Source of the DNA: Mycolicibacterium hippocampi
Lineage (GTDB): Bacteria > Actinomycetota > Actinomycetes > Mycobacteriales > Mycobacteriaceae
Assembly: GCF_010723735.1 (NCBI RefSeq)
Contig: NZ_BLLB01000002.1
Location: 248,001-312,000, forward strand
Direction: 5' to 3'
DNA length: 64,000 nt
The notes under the pieces are model-generated. The model was not told the origin of the DNA, did no database searches, and saw only the letters and a list, made by a program, of their open reading frames with translations. How positions within the stretch are numbered: the stretch's first letter is position 1; every line of letters begins with the position of its first letter. Shown piece after piece: positions 8,834 to 17,264 of this stretch. The position numbers were made by a program, and so were the translations under genes.

Positions 8834-9807
8834 TGCGCAACACCGCCCCCGCCGTCGTCTGGACCAGAATCGTTGCCGCCGTAGCCTGTCTGGTCCTGGT
8901 TTCCGGATGCGGACTGCGTTCGGCCAGCGGCGCGGTGCTGGCGGCGGACCCGGGGACCATCCAGCACTACGAGTCACTCGAAGGTGTGCCGATCACCGTC
9001 GCGGCGAAAGACTTCACCGAGCAATTGATCCTGGGCAACATGCTCTCGACCATTCTCAGCACCGCCGGAGCCGACGTCACCAACCTGACCAACACGCCCG
9101 GCAGCTTCGGGGTGCGCCAGGCCATGCTCAACGGTGACGCCGACATCTCGCCGGAGTACACCGGGACCGGATGGATCAACTACCTGGGCAACGAGGAGCC
9201 GATCAAGGACGAGATCGCCCAGTGGCAAGCGGTCGACGAGGCGGATCAGGCCAACGGGCTGACCTGGCTTCCGCCGGCGCCGATGAACAACACCTACGCG
9301 TTCGCGATCCGCGAAGACGCCGCCGAGCGACTCGGGGTCACCAAGCTCTCCGATCTGACAAATCTCGACAGATCAGAGCTGACGTTCTGCGTGGAGAGCG
9401 AATTCGCAAGCCGTAACGACGGTTTCGTACCGATGCTGCGGACCTACGGACTCACCCGGGACGACCTCGGTGGCGTCACGACCCTCGACACCGGCGTCAT
9501 CTACACCGCGACTGCCGACGGGGTCTGCAACTTCGGCGAGGTGTTCACCACCGACGGTCGCATCCCCGCGTTGAACCTGCGGGTCCTCGAGGACGACAAG
9601 ACGTTCTTCCCGCTGTACAACCTCACCGAGGTCGTCGACTCCGACCTGCTGGCCGCACATCCCGAGCTGATCGAGATCTTCGGCAAACTCAACCCGAAAC
9701 TCACCAACGAGACCATGCTCGAGCTGAACGCAAAGGTCGACAACGACGGTGACGACCCGGCGCTGGTGGCCCGCGACTGGCTGCTCGAGCAGGGCCTGGT
9801 GACGTAG
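8833..9807 (+). CDS. Quaternary-amine ABC transporter substrate-binding lipoprotein
   Basis: The protein is 324 aa from the ATG at 8833, which lies in the TGATG overlap with the permease. The signal peptide ends in a lipobox, LVSGC, so it is a membrane-anchored lipoprotein. The mature part ('ITVAAKDFTEQLILGNMLSTIL', 'SPEYTGTGWINYLG') is the OpuAC/ProX-like fold that cages quaternary ammonium groups with aromatic residues. It supplies substrate to the upstream permease/ATPase complex. An open frame extends further upstream to 8149, but it overlaps the permease and lacks a start signal. Confidence 0.9.
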   Translation: MRNTAPAVVWTRIVAAVACLVLVSGCGLRSASGAVLAADPGTIQHYESLEGVPITVAAKDFTEQLILGNMLSTILSTAGADVTNLTNTPGSFGVRQAMLNGDADISPEYTGTGWINYLGNEEPIKDEIAQWQAVDEADQANGLTWLPPAPMNNTYAFAIREDAAERLGVTKLSDLTNLDRSELTFCVESEFASRNDGFVPMLRTYGLTRDDLGGVTTLDTGVIYTATADGVCNFGEVFTTDGRIPALNLRVLEDDKTFFPLYNLTEVVDSDLLAAHPELIEIFGKLNPKLTNETMLELNAKVDNDGDDPALVARDWLLEQGLVT

Positions 9808-9821
9808 GGACCAAGCACCGC

Positions 9822-9855
9822 TTGACGTCGACAATCGTCGCGGGTGCAGCCTACC
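9822..9855 (+). promoter_or_regulatory. MerR-type promoter upstream of LLM oxidoreductase gene
   Basis: A TTGACG -35 box (9822-9827) is followed about 19-20 bp later by a GC-rich -10 region near TGCAGCCTA. The spacer contains an imperfect dyad. The first 31 bases match the element at 10888-10918 at 25 positions, including the whole TGCAGCCT end. The long spacer with a central dyad is the hallmark of promoters activated by MerR/SoxR-family regulators. No MerR gene lies nearby. Confidence 0.5.
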
Positions 9856-9929
9856 TTTGGCAGGCCTGGGGCCAGTGCCTAAGTTGCTGCCAAAGAGGAA
9901 TGACTCGACGACCTACGGGTTGTAGCTAG
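9855..9929 (+). promoter_or_regulatory. Leader with stem-loop and possible 9-codon leader ORF
   Basis: A perfect 9-bp inverted repeat, CTTTGGCAG (9855-9863) and CTGCCAAAG (9887-9895), lies in the presumed 5' leader of the LLM gene. Immediately after it, an ATG at 9900 opens a nine-codon frame (MTRRPTGCS) that stops at 9929, one base before the LLM start at 9931. The LLM start itself has no clear ribosome site, so coupling through the leader ORF is possible but unproven. Confidence 0.3.
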
Positions 9930-9930
9930 C

Positions 9931-10806
9931 ATGGACCTCGGAATCAGCGTGCCCATCCTCGACATCGACGGCGGCACCACTGCCATCGGACCTGAACTCG
10001 CCAGAGTGGGCGGGGCCGCCGAGGAGGCGGGCGCCACCTCCCTGTGGTTCATGGACCACTTTTTCCAGATCGAGCCGACCGGGCTGCCCGCCGAGGCCAA
10101 CATGCTGGACGGGTACACGCTGCTGGGTTACCTGGCCGGGCACACGTCGACAATCGACCTCGGGCTTCTCGTCACCGGGGTCACCTATCGCCACCCCGGC
10201 CTGCTCGCCAAGATCGTCACGACGGTGGACGTGCTGTCCGGCGGCCGGGCTGTGCTCGGCATCGGCGCAGCTTGGTTCGAGCGGGAGCATCTGGGCCTCG
10301 GCGTGTCGTATCCGCCGCTCGCCGAACGGTTCGAACGCCTCGAAGAGACCCTGCAGATCTGCGCCCAGATGTGGGATCCGGACAACAACGGCGCGTTCGT
10401 AGGCAAGCACTATCACCTGCAGGAGACGCTGTGTAATCCGCAGCCGATCAACCGGCCGAAAGTGCTGATCGGCGGCAGTGGCGAGCGCAAGACGCTGCGG
10501 CTGGTCGCCCAGTACGGCGACGCGTGCAACCTGTTCGGCACTTCTCCCGACGAGGTGGCCCACAAGTTGAGGGTGCTGCGGGGGCACTGCGATGACGTGG
10601 CACGCGACTACGACACCATTCGCAAGACCATCATGATCAACGACCTCAGCCCGGGACCCGAGACGCGCGACGATTTCGTCCGCACCATGGGCGAATACGC
10701 GAAGCTCGGCATCGATGACGTCATCGTCTTTCCGCCCACCGGCTCGCCGGCGAAGTGGATCGACAGCATCGCCCCGGCGGTGAAGCAGCTCGCCGAGATC
10801 GGCTGA
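9931..10806 (+). CDS. LLM-class F420-dependent oxidoreductase
   Basis: A 291-aa luciferase-like TIM-barrel protein. Typical signatures are 'GGAAEEAGATSLWFMDHF' near the N-terminus, 'TYRHPGLLAKIVTTVDVLSGGR', and 'GIGAAWFEREHLGLG'. Proteins of this subgroup in mycobacteria usually use coenzyme F420 as hydride carrier; the substrate is unknown. Upstream lie a MerR-like promoter and a hairpin leader. A decayed copy of its C-terminal part is found at 11574-11770. Downstream is a long perfect inverted repeat. Confidence 0.85.
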   Translation: MDLGISVPILDIDGGTTAIGPELARVGGAAEEAGATSLWFMDHFFQIEPTGLPAEANMLDGYTLLGYLAGHTSTIDLGLLVTGVTYRHPGLLAKIVTTVDVLSGGRAVLGIGAAWFEREHLGLGVSYPPLAERFERLEETLQICAQMWDPDNNGAFVGKHYHLQETLCNPQPINRPKVLIGGSGERKTLRLVAQYGDACNLFGTSPDEVAHKLRVLRGHCDDVARDYDTIRKTIMINDLSPGPETRDDFVRTMGEYAKLGIDDVIVFPPTGSPAKWIDSIAPAVKQLAEIG

Positions 10807-10820
10807 GGGCTCCCTCTCGC

Positions 10821-10876
10821 GAGCAGACACAAACTCGCACGGTTTCAGCCGAATCCATGCGAGTTTGTGTCTGCTC
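10821..10876. terminator. Perfect 19-bp inverted repeat (terminator-like)
   Basis: The left arm GAGCAGACACAAACTCGCA (10821-10839) and the right arm (10858-10876) are exact reverse complements around an 18-base loop. The repeat lies 15 bases after the LLM stop and ends 12 bp before the -35 region of the MBL gene. It could terminate the LLM transcript. No U-run follows. The unusual length and perfection also fit a dispersed intergenic repeat family. Confidence 0.6.
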
Positions 10877-10887
10877 ACGACAAGCCC

Positions 10888-10918
10888 TTGACCTCAACAA
10901 TTGTTGAGGTTGCAGCCT
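10888..10918 (+). promoter_or_regulatory. MerR/SoxR-type promoter with perfect 20-bp palindrome
   Basis: The 20 bases at 10891-10910 form a perfect palindrome with half-site ACCTCAACAA. They sit between a TTGACC -35 box (10888-10893) and a downstream TGCAGCCT. This is the arrangement of MerR-family operators such as SoxR boxes, in which the regulator twists an over-long spacer. The MBL-fold gene starts at 10925, very close to any transcript start, so its mRNA may be leaderless or nearly so. Confidence 0.6.
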
Positions 10919-10924
10919 GGGTTC

Positions 10925-11575
10925 ATGAAACACGTACTCACCGATCTCCACGAAACCCGCACAGATTCCCCGTTCCCCGGCCTGACCACCCACGCCTACC
11001 TGTGGACCGGGCCCAACGTGCTCTTCTACTCCGTGGCCACCGACTCCGAGTTCGACGAACTCGCCGAGCTCGGCGGTGTCACCGATCAGTATCTGTCGCA
11101 CCGCGACGAAGCCGGTCCGATACTGAAAGCCATTGCCCAACACTTCGGTTCGGCACTGCACGCGCCCGAGGCAGAACTTTCCGACATCACCGAGCACTCG
11201 CACGTCGACGTCCCGCTGAGTAGCCGGCACACCGATGACAACGGCGTCGAGGTCATCCCCACGCCCGGACACTCGCCGGGCAGCACCTGCTACCTGGTGA
11301 ACGGCGCAGATGGCCGGTATCTGTTCACCGGCGACACCCTGCTCCGCAATCCGGAGGGCAGTTGGTGGGCCGGTTACATCGAGGGCATCAGCGACGCGGA
11401 GCGGATGGCGGACAGCCTGCACCTGCTCGCCGAGCTGGAACCCGATGTGGTGATTTCCAGTGCCTTTCAGGGTAATTCGGCGGTCCACCGGATCGAGCCG
11501 GGCCTTTGGCGGGATCACGTCGCACATGCGCTGAACGGACTGCCGACCCGTTCGGCGAATTCCCGCCGCCGCTGA
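10925..11575 (+). CDS. MBL-fold metallo-hydrolase
   Basis: A 216-aa protein with the metallo-beta-lactamase fold. The motifs are variant: 'LSHRDEAGP' stands where HxHxDH is expected, while 'PTPGHSPGS' and 'LFTGDTLL' supply the later metal ligands. This pattern resembles MBL proteins that have lost part of the first zinc-binding motif. The ATG at 10925 was chosen because it follows the palindromic promoter. The C-terminal tail (PTRSANSRRR) is low in structure and runs into the decayed LLM fragment, so the end of this gene may have been altered by that junction. The substrate is unknown. Confidence 0.75.
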   Translation: MKHVLTDLHETRTDSPFPGLTTHAYLWTGPNVLFYSVATDSEFDELAELGGVTDQYLSHRDEAGPILKAIAQHFGSALHAPEAELSDITEHSHVDVPLSSRHTDDNGVEVIPTPGHSPGSTCYLVNGADGRYLFTGDTLLRNPEGSWWAGYIEGISDAERMADSLHLLAELEPDVVISSAFQGNSAVHRIEPGLWRDHVAHALNGLPTRSANSRRR

Positions 11576-11770
11576 CCCTGAGGAAGTCGCCCGCAAACTC
11601 GATGTGCTGCGCCGGCACTGCGACGACCTCGGCCGCGACTGCGACGGCATCCGCAAGACCGTGATTGGTCCACAACCCCGATTCCGAAGTGAACCCCGAC
11701 GATCGGTGCTCCGGCAGCCTGGATCGATGCGATGTCACGGGCGGTCCCCGAGCTGGCCGAACTCGGCTAG
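11574..11770 (+). pseudogene. Remnant of a second LLM F420-type oxidoreductase
   Basis: From 11574 the translation reads PEEVARKLDVLRRHCDD and continues 'GRDCDGIRKTV', closely matching the intact LLM protein's 'PDEVAHKLRVLRGHCDDVARDYDTIRKTI'. After a loss of roughly 30 codons and a frame change, the last 22 residues, 'GAPAAWIDAMSRAVPELAELG' then stop, match the intact 'GSPAKWIDSIAPAVKQLAEIG'. The N-terminal two thirds are missing. It is therefore an internally deleted, frameshifted relic of a tandem LLM gene. Confidence 0.8.
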
Positions 11771-12765
11771 CTGTACCGCATCCACGACCGGTCGGTGAGG
11801 TACCGCTCGGCGAGCTCCACCGTTTTGGGCGCGAACCCGTCGGTGAAGGCGATCGCCGCGTCGGCATCGGCGTGCGACGCCACCCACGCCGTCAACATCA
11901 GCCGCCGCAGCATGACGAACGTCGCGATCATGTCCAGATGGTCCGCGGGGATGGCCCGCACCTCGCGATAGCCGCGCAGCCAGTCGGCGATCATGTGTTC
12001 GGCCTCCGGGGTGTGCTCGATGAACGACACCACCGCACCCAGGTCGGCGAGGTACCACGACCAGCCACAGTCGTCGAAGTCGATGACGGTGATGCCGGCC
12101 GGCCCACCCGGGTTGATCATCAGGTTCGCCATCCGCAGATCGGCGTGGATCAACCCGAACCGGCCGGGCTCGTGCCCGAACTCCGTCAACGACGTCGCGA
12201 CCTGCGCCGCCGCCCGCTCGACGGTCGCCGACCCGTCGGGGGTCAGCCCGGGAGCCTCCCGCCAGTTGCCCCACCGGGCAGCCGGCCCCAGGGTGGCCTC
12301 CACATCCCACCGGAACCGGCTGAAGTACTCCGGCACGGTCCAGCTCTGGACGTGCGAGTGCATGTGCGCGCACAACCGACCCAGCTCGTCGAAGCCGACG
12401 GCCTCCGGCCGCTCCTCGGCGGTACAGCCCTCGATGAACGTCACCGCGTCGACGTGCAGCATGTGGTCAGCGACAACCGCGGCCACCACGTCGCGGCCGT
12501 CGCGGGCCGGGATCAACTCCGGCGTGACCACCGGCGTGTCGGAGCGCAACGCGGCCATCCAGCTGAGCTCGGACCGGATGCCGTCCAGCGAGTGGTAGCC
12601 GGGCCGGTGCACCCGCAGCACCATCGGCTCGTCGTCGGTCACCAGGTAGGTGGCGTTCTCCGACAGGCTGAGCAGGCACAACGCCGAATCCGGATCCCGC
12701 CCGTAGGCGGGCAGCGCAGCGCGCGCGTAGCTCTCGTGATCGGGCGGCAGTCCGGACATCCCCAC
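11767..12765 (-). CDS. APH-family small-molecule kinase, paired with a PLP enzyme
   Basis: A 332-aa phosphotransferase of the APH/homoserine-kinase-II fold. The catalytic loop is H207-A-D209 with N214 (HADLRMANLM), and the metal Asp is D229 in 'VIDFDDCG'. It is divergent from a class-III PLP enzyme with only 41 bp between starts. In known pathways, hydroxylysine kinase and ethanolamine kinase pair with class-III-fold phospho-lyases, so this pair may phosphorylate and then eliminate phosphate from an amino alcohol. The exact substrate is inference. The 3' end overlaps the LLM relic by four bases. Confidence 0.75.
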   Translation of the reverse strand: MGMSGLPPDHESYARAALPAYGRDPDSALCLLSLSENATYLVTDDEPMVLRVHRPGYHSLDGIRSELSWMAALRSDTPVVTPELIPARDGRDVVAAVVADHMLHVDAVTFIEGCTAEERPEAVGFDELGRLCAHMHSHVQSWTVPEYFSRFRWDVEATLGPAARWGNWREAPGLTPDGSATVERAAAQVATSLTEFGHEPGRFGLIHADLRMANLMINPGGPAGITVIDFDDCGWSWYLADLGAVVSFIEHTPEAEHMIADWLRGYREVRAIPADHLDMIATFVMLRRLMLTAWVASHADADAAIAFTDGFAPKTVELAERYLTDRSWMRYS

Positions 12766-12806
12766 AATTCTGACGGAGGACCCCCGATGCAGCAGACTGA
12801 GGTGCG

Positions 12807-14117
12807 ATGGGTTTCTCGAACATCATGGATTCGAACAGTTACCGGGGACAGCCGTCCGCCGGTGACACCGAGCCGCTGATCGCCGCGCGGGAACGACTGC
12901 TCGGCCCGGCGAACCGGCTGTTCTACGAGCGGCCGGTGCACATCGTGCGTGGCCGGGGCGCGCATCTGTACGACGCAGACGGCCTCGAGTACCTCGACGC
13001 CTACAACAACGTCGTCAGCGTCGGCCACTGTGAGCCTCGCGTCGTCGACGCCGTGACCCGCCAGATGTCCACGCTGAACACCCACACCCGCTACCTGCAC
13101 CAGGGGATCCTGGACTATTCCGAGCGGCTGCTGGCCGGCATGCCCGACGCAATCGACCAGGTGATGTACGCCTGCACCGGTTCCGAGGCCAATGACCTGG
13201 CGTTGCGGGTCGCGCAGATGTACACCGGCGCCACCGGCGTCATCGTCACCACAGACGCCTACCACGGGAACACCGCGGCGGTCACCGCGATCTCGCCGTC
13301 ACTGGGGGGTGCGGCAGCCCTCGGAGACCACGTCCGGGCAGTTCCGCCGCCGGACAGCTACCGGGTGCCCGCCGGCGATCTCGCCGGGCGCTTCGCCGCC
13401 GACGTGTCCCGGGCAGCCGAGGATCTGGTGGCGGCGGGGCACGGGGTGAGCTGCCTGGTCCTGGACACGATCTTCTCCTCCGACGGCGTGTACGCCACCC
13501 CGGATGTCCTGGGTCCGGCGGTCGAGGCGGTGCGCCGGTTCGGCGGCGTGTTCATCGCCGACGAGGTGCAGCCGGGTTTCGTCCGGACCGGCGAGGCGAT
13601 GTGGGGCTTCGAGCGGCACCGGGTGGTTCCCGACCTCGTGACGATGGGCAAGCCGATGGGCAACGGGATGCCCGTTGCGGCGATGGCCGGCCGCTCCGAG
13701 GTGATCGCGCCGTTCGCGACGGGGGTGGCGTACTTCAACACCTTCGCCGGCAACCCGGTGTCGATGGCCGCGGCCACCGCGGTGCTCGACGTCATCGACG
13801 ACGACGGGCTGCGCGACCATGCCCGGGAGGTCGGGGCGGGGCTGCGCGGCGAACTGGCCGGCATCCGCGACCCCCGCCTCGGGGATGTCCGCGGGGCGGG
13901 GCTCTACATCGGTGTGGAGATCGTCAGCGACCCGGACGCCAAGACCCCCGACCGCGCCGAGGCGATCCGTCTGGTCAATGCGCTGCGCGAGCAGCGGGTG
14001 CTGATCTCGGTGTGCGGCACGCAGGGCCACGTCCTCAAGATCCGGCCGCCGTTGGTGTTCTCGCGCAACGACGTGGACCGGTTCTGCTCGGCATTCGCCG
14101 ACGCGCTGGCGCGGTGA
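12807..14117 (+). CDS. Class-III PLP-dependent aminotransferase or phospho-lyase
   Basis: A 436-aa fold-type-I PLP enzyme. K282 in '[11 protein letters not shown]' is the Schiff-base lysine, D252 in 'IADEVQPGF' contacts the pyridine nitrogen, and '[10 protein letters not shown]' (125-134) binds phosphate. The '[17 protein letters not shown]' and 'LNTHTRYLH' stretches resemble AGXT2L-type ethanolamine-phosphate/phosphohydroxylysine phospho-lyases as much as true aminotransferases. The divergent kinase supports the phospho-lyase reading. Its stop overlaps the gluQ start (GTGA), and it heads a coupled gene run that includes an amino-acid importer and an amine oxidase. Confidence 0.8.
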   Translation: MGFSNIMDSNSYRGQPSAGDTEPLIAARERLLGPANRLFYERPVHIVRGRGAHLYDADGLEYLDAYNNVVSVGHCEPRVVDAVTRQMSTLNTHTRYLHQGILDYSERLLAGMPDAIDQVMYACTGSEANDLALRVAQMYTGATGVIVTTDAYHGNTAAVTAISPSLGGAAALGDHVRAVPPPDSYRVPAGDLAGRFAADVSRAAEDLVAAGHGVSCLVLDTIFSSDGVYATPDVLGPAVEAVRRFGGVFIADEVQPGFVRTGEAMWGFERHRVVPDLVTMGKPMGNGMPVAAMAGRSEVIAPFATGVAYFNTFAGNPVSMAAATAVLDVIDDDGLRDHAREVGAGLRGELAGIRDPRLGDVRGAGLYIGVEIVSDPDAKTPDRAEAIRLVNALREQRVLISVCGTQGHVLKIRPPLVFSRNDVDRFCSAFADALAR

Positions 14118-14998
14118 CGCGCCCACCGGGCGCGGGCAGGTTCGCGCCGAGCCCGTCAGCCGATCTGCACATCGGGAACCTGCGCACCGCCGTGCTCGCC
14201 TGGTTGTTCGCGCGGTCCACCGGGCGTCGCTTCCTGATGCGCGTCGAGGACCTCGACGACCGCACCCACACCGACATCGCCGACCGGCAGCTGGCCGACC
14301 TGGCCGCGCTCGGCCTCACCTGGGACGGACCGGCCACCCGGCAGACCGAGCATCCGGACCGCTACGACGTCGTCGTCGACACGCTGCGCCGGCGCGGGCT
14401 GCTGTTCGAATGTTATTGCACCCGAAAGGATATCGCTCAGGCGCCGCGAGCACCACACGCTCCCGAGGGGGCGTATCCGGGGACCTGCCGCGACCTCACC
14501 GACGCCGAGCGGCACACCCGAAGACGTCAGACCGGACGTCCCCCGGCCCTGCGGCTGCGCACCGACACGGGCGAGTTCACGGTGCATGATCTGCTGCACG
14601 GCGACTACACCGGCGCGGTCGACGACTTCGTGATCCGGCGCGGTGACGGGGTGCCCGCCTACAACCTGGCGGTGGTCGTCGACGACGCCGCCTCCGGGGT
14701 CGACCAGGTGGTGCGCGCGGACGACCTGCTGGCGTCCGCACCGCGGCAGGCCCACCTCGCCCGGCTGCTCGGCCACCCCGCGCCGACGTACGCCCATGTG
14801 CCGCTGGTGCTCAACGCCGCCGGCGCGCGGCTCGCCAAACGCGACGGTGCGGTGACCCTCGCCGAGATCGGCGTGCAGCGGGCGTTGCACCGGATCGGCG
14901 AATCGCTGGGCTACACGTCCCTGACGGTGGAGGGCATGCTGACCGAGTTCGAACCGCAGCGGTTACCCCGCGCACCGTGGGTATACCGTCCCGGATGA
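14114..14998 (+). CDS. gluQ: Glutamyl-Q tRNA(Asp) synthetase
   Basis: A 294-aa truncated GluRS-like protein with HIGN (19-22) for HIGH and 'RLAKRDGAV' for KMSKS. A zinc site, C-Y-C plus Y-x3-C ('CYCTRKDI', 'AYPGTC'), is present, and there is no C-terminal anticodon-binding domain. This is the GluQRS family, which attaches glutamate to queuosine at position 34 of tRNA-Asp. The GTG start at 14114 overlaps the preceding stop and its own stop overlaps the next ATG, so it is embedded in an amine-metabolism operon. A tgt gene is found 5 kb away. Confidence 0.85.
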   Translation: MTRPPGAGRFAPSPSADLHIGNLRTAVLAWLFARSTGRRFLMRVEDLDDRTHTDIADRQLADLAALGLTWDGPATRQTEHPDRYDVVVDTLRRRGLLFECYCTRKDIAQAPRAPHAPEGAYPGTCRDLTDAERHTRRRQTGRPPALRLRTDTGEFTVHDLLHGDYTGAVDDFVIRRGDGVPAYNLAVVVDDAASGVDQVVRADDLLASAPRQAHLARLLGHPAPTYAHVPLVLNAAGARLAKRDGAVTLAEIGVQRALHRIGESLGYTSLTVEGMLTEFEPQRLPRAPWVYRPG

Positions 14999-16470
14999 GC
15001 AGAATCCTTGCACGACGCGCCCTACTCGCGGTGCTGGCGCTGGTCGCCGTGCTCCTGACGGCCTGCGGGCCGGCGGCGAACAACAGCGACGAGCCGGTGC
15101 GGTCTGCGGGTGTGCTGCGGGTCGGTACCGAAGGCGTGTACGCACCGTTCAGCTATCACGACCCGGTCACCGGCCAGCTCACCGGCTATGACGTCGACGT
15201 GGCACGCGCGGTCGGTGAGCGGCTGGGCGTGCCCGTCGAGTTCGTCGAGACACCCTGGGACTCGATCTTCGCCGCGCTGGAGGCCAACCGCTTCGATGTG
15301 GTGGCCAACCAGGTCACCATCACCCCGGAACGACAACAGCTCTACGACCTCTCCGATCCCTACGCCATCGGCGAGGGGGTCATCGTCACCCGCGCCGACG
15401 ACGACTCCATCACCTCCCTCGACGACCTGCGGGGCCGGACCGCAGCCCAGAGCACCACCAGCAACTGGGCCCAGGTGGCCCGCGACGCCGGCGCCCGGGT
15501 CGAAGCGGTGGAAGGACTCACCCAGGCGATGGCGCTGCTGAGCCAGGGCCGGGTCGACGTGGTGGTCAACGACAGTCTGTCGATCTACGCCTACCTCGCA
15601 GAGACCAACGACAGCGCCGTGAAGATCGCCGCCAACACCGGCGAGAAGAGCGAGCAGGGTTTCGCAGCCCGCAAGAACAGCGGCATGCTCCCCGAACTGA
15701 ATCGGGCGATCGAGGAACTCAAGACCGACGGGACACTGGCGGAGATCTCGCAGAAGTACCTGCGAGCCAACGCCTCCGGCGGCCAGGAAGCGCCACAGGC
15801 GCAGCCCCGTTCGACTTGGCAACTGGTGCTCGACAACCTGTGGCCGCTGGCCAAGGCCGCGCTGACGATGACGATCCCGCTGACGATCATCAGCTTCATC
15901 ATCGGCCTGGTGATCGCGTTGGCGGTGGCGCTGGCGCGGCTGTCGCCGAATGTGGTGCTGACCAACCTCGCGCGGTTCTACATCTCGGTGATCCGCGGCA
16001 CCCCACTGCTGGTGCAGTTGTTCATCGTGTTCTTCGCGCTGCCTGAGTTCGGCGTCCGGATCGACCCGTTCCCGGCAGCGGTGATCGCGTTCTCGCTCAA
16101 CGTCGGCGGATACGCCGCCGAGATCATCCGCTCGGCCATCCAGAGCATTCCGAAGGGGCAGTGGGAAGCCGCCGAGACGATCGGTCTGAACTACGCCGGG
16201 TCCTTGCGCCGCATCATCCTGCCGCAGGCCTCCCGAGTGGCGGTGCCACCACTGTCCAACACGCTCATCTCACTGGTCAAAGACACTTCGCTGGCGTCGA
16301 CGATATTGGTCACCGAACTGCTCCGGCAGGCGCAGATCATCGCCGCGCCCACGTTCGAGTTCTTCGCGCTGTACGGCACGGCCGCGGTGTACTACTGGGT
16401 GATCTGCCTGGTGCTGTCGTTCAGCCAGAGTCGCATCGAAACCCGGCTGGAAAGGTATGTGGCGAAATGA
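14995..16470 (+). CDS. Amino-acid ABC transporter: fused binding protein and permease
   Basis: A 491-aa two-domain protein. An N-terminal signal with lipobox LLTACG leads into a family-3 solute-binding domain (residues about 35-270: '[16 protein letters not shown]', '[15 protein letters not shown]'). A His/Gln/Arg-type permease follows (about 285-491), with '[19 protein letters not shown]' and the ATPase-contact loop '[22 protein letters not shown]'. Fusions of this kind tether the binding protein to its channel. Both gene ends overlap the neighbours by four bases (ATGA), giving tight coupling to gluQ and the ATPase. The substrate is a polar amino acid or amine by family. Confidence 0.9.
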   Translation: MSRILARRALLAVLALVAVLLTACGPAANNSDEPVRSAGVLRVGTEGVYAPFSYHDPVTGQLTGYDVDVARAVGERLGVPVEFVETPWDSIFAALEANRFDVVANQVTITPERQQLYDLSDPYAIGEGVIVTRADDDSITSLDDLRGRTAAQSTTSNWAQVARDAGARVEAVEGLTQAMALLSQGRVDVVVNDSLSIYAYLAETNDSAVKIAANTGEKSEQGFAARKNSGMLPELNRAIEELKTDGTLAEISQKYLRANASGGQEAPQAQPRSTWQLVLDNLWPLAKAALTMTIPLTIISFIIGLVIALAVALARLSPNVVLTNLARFYISVIRGTPLLVQLFIVFFALPEFGVRIDPFPAAVIAFSLNVGGYAAEIIRSAIQSIPKGQWEAAETIGLNYAGSLRRIILPQASRVAVPPLSNTLISLVKDTSLASTILVTELLRQAQIIAAPTFEFFALYGTAAVYYWVICLVLSFSQSRIETRLERYVAK

Positions 16471-17240
16471 CTTCCGAGAACACCGCTGACAAAGACATCC
16501 TGGTCGCCGACGGCGTGCGCAAGGCGTTCGGGGACAACCAGGTCCTCGAAGACGTCTCCTTCACCGTGCCGCGCGGGACGGTGACGGCGATCATCGGACC
16601 GTCCGGCTCCGGCAAGACGACGCTGTTGCGCGCGCTCAACGCGCTGGACACCCCTGATTCCGGCGTCATCCGGATCGGAGATGTCCAGATCGACTTCGCC
16701 GAACCGGTGTCCAAGGACGAACTGCGGCGTTACCGGTCGCAGAGCGGCTTCGTGTTCCAGTCCCACAACCTGTTCCCGCACAAGACGGTGCTGCAGAACG
16801 TCACCGAGGGGCCGATCGTGGCGCAGAAGCGTCCCCGCGAGCAGGTGGAGGCCGAGGCCGCCGAGTTGTTGGGCAAGGTGGGGCTGTTGGACAAACGCGA
16901 CCAGTACCCGTTCGAGCTCTCCGGCGGTCAGCAGCAGCGGGTCGGCATCGCCCGGGCGCTGGCGCTGCGGCCCAAGGTGGTGCTGTTCGACGAGCCGACG
17001 TCGGCACTGGATCCCGAGCTCGTCGGGGAGGTGCTCGCGGTGATCAAGGACCTCGCCGTCGAGGGTTGGACGTTGGTGATCGTGACCCATGAGATCCAGT
17101 TCGCCAGAGGGGTATCCGACCAGGTGCTGTTCACCGACCAGGGAGTGATACTGGAGCAGGGCCCGCCCGCGTCCGTCATCGGAGACCCCAGCCACGATCG
17201 CACCCGGCAGTTCCTGCAGCGGATCCTCAACCCGCTGTAG
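16467..17240 (+). CDS. Amino-acid ABC transporter ATP-binding protein
   Basis: A 257-aa ATPase of the GlnQ/TcyN group: Walker A 'GPSGSGKTT', signature 'LSGGQQQR', Walker B 'VVLFDEPTSALDPE', and switch 'VTHEIQFA'. It overlaps the fused binding-protein/permease gene by four bases and is its partner. The amine oxidase gene follows after 24 bp, so imported substrate may be oxidised by that enzyme. Confidence 0.92.
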   Translation: MTSENTADKDILVADGVRKAFGDNQVLEDVSFTVPRGTVTAIIGPSGSGKTTLLRALNALDTPDSGVIRIGDVQIDFAEPVSKDELRRYRSQSGFVFQSHNLFPHKTVLQNVTEGPIVAQKRPREQVEAEAAELLGKVGLLDKRDQYPFELSGGQQQRVGIARALALRPKVVLFDEPTSALDPELVGEVLAVIKDLAVEGWTLVIVTHEIQFARGVSDQVLFTDQGVILEQGPPASVIGDPSHDRTRQFLQRILNPL

Positions 17241-17264
17241 TACCGCCGTGAGAAGGTGTGCACC

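Noticed and set aside
8149..9807. Open frame of 552 codons spanning the second permease and the binding protein
   Set aside because: The first 228 codons overlap the well-supported permease in another frame and are Arg/His-rich shadow coding; the signal peptide and lipobox begin at the ATG at 8833.
11665..12879. 404-codon plus-strand frame opposite the kinase gene
   Set aside because: Composition is the Gln/Arg/His-rich type typical of antisense frames in high-GC DNA, whereas the minus-strand frame has clear kinase motifs.
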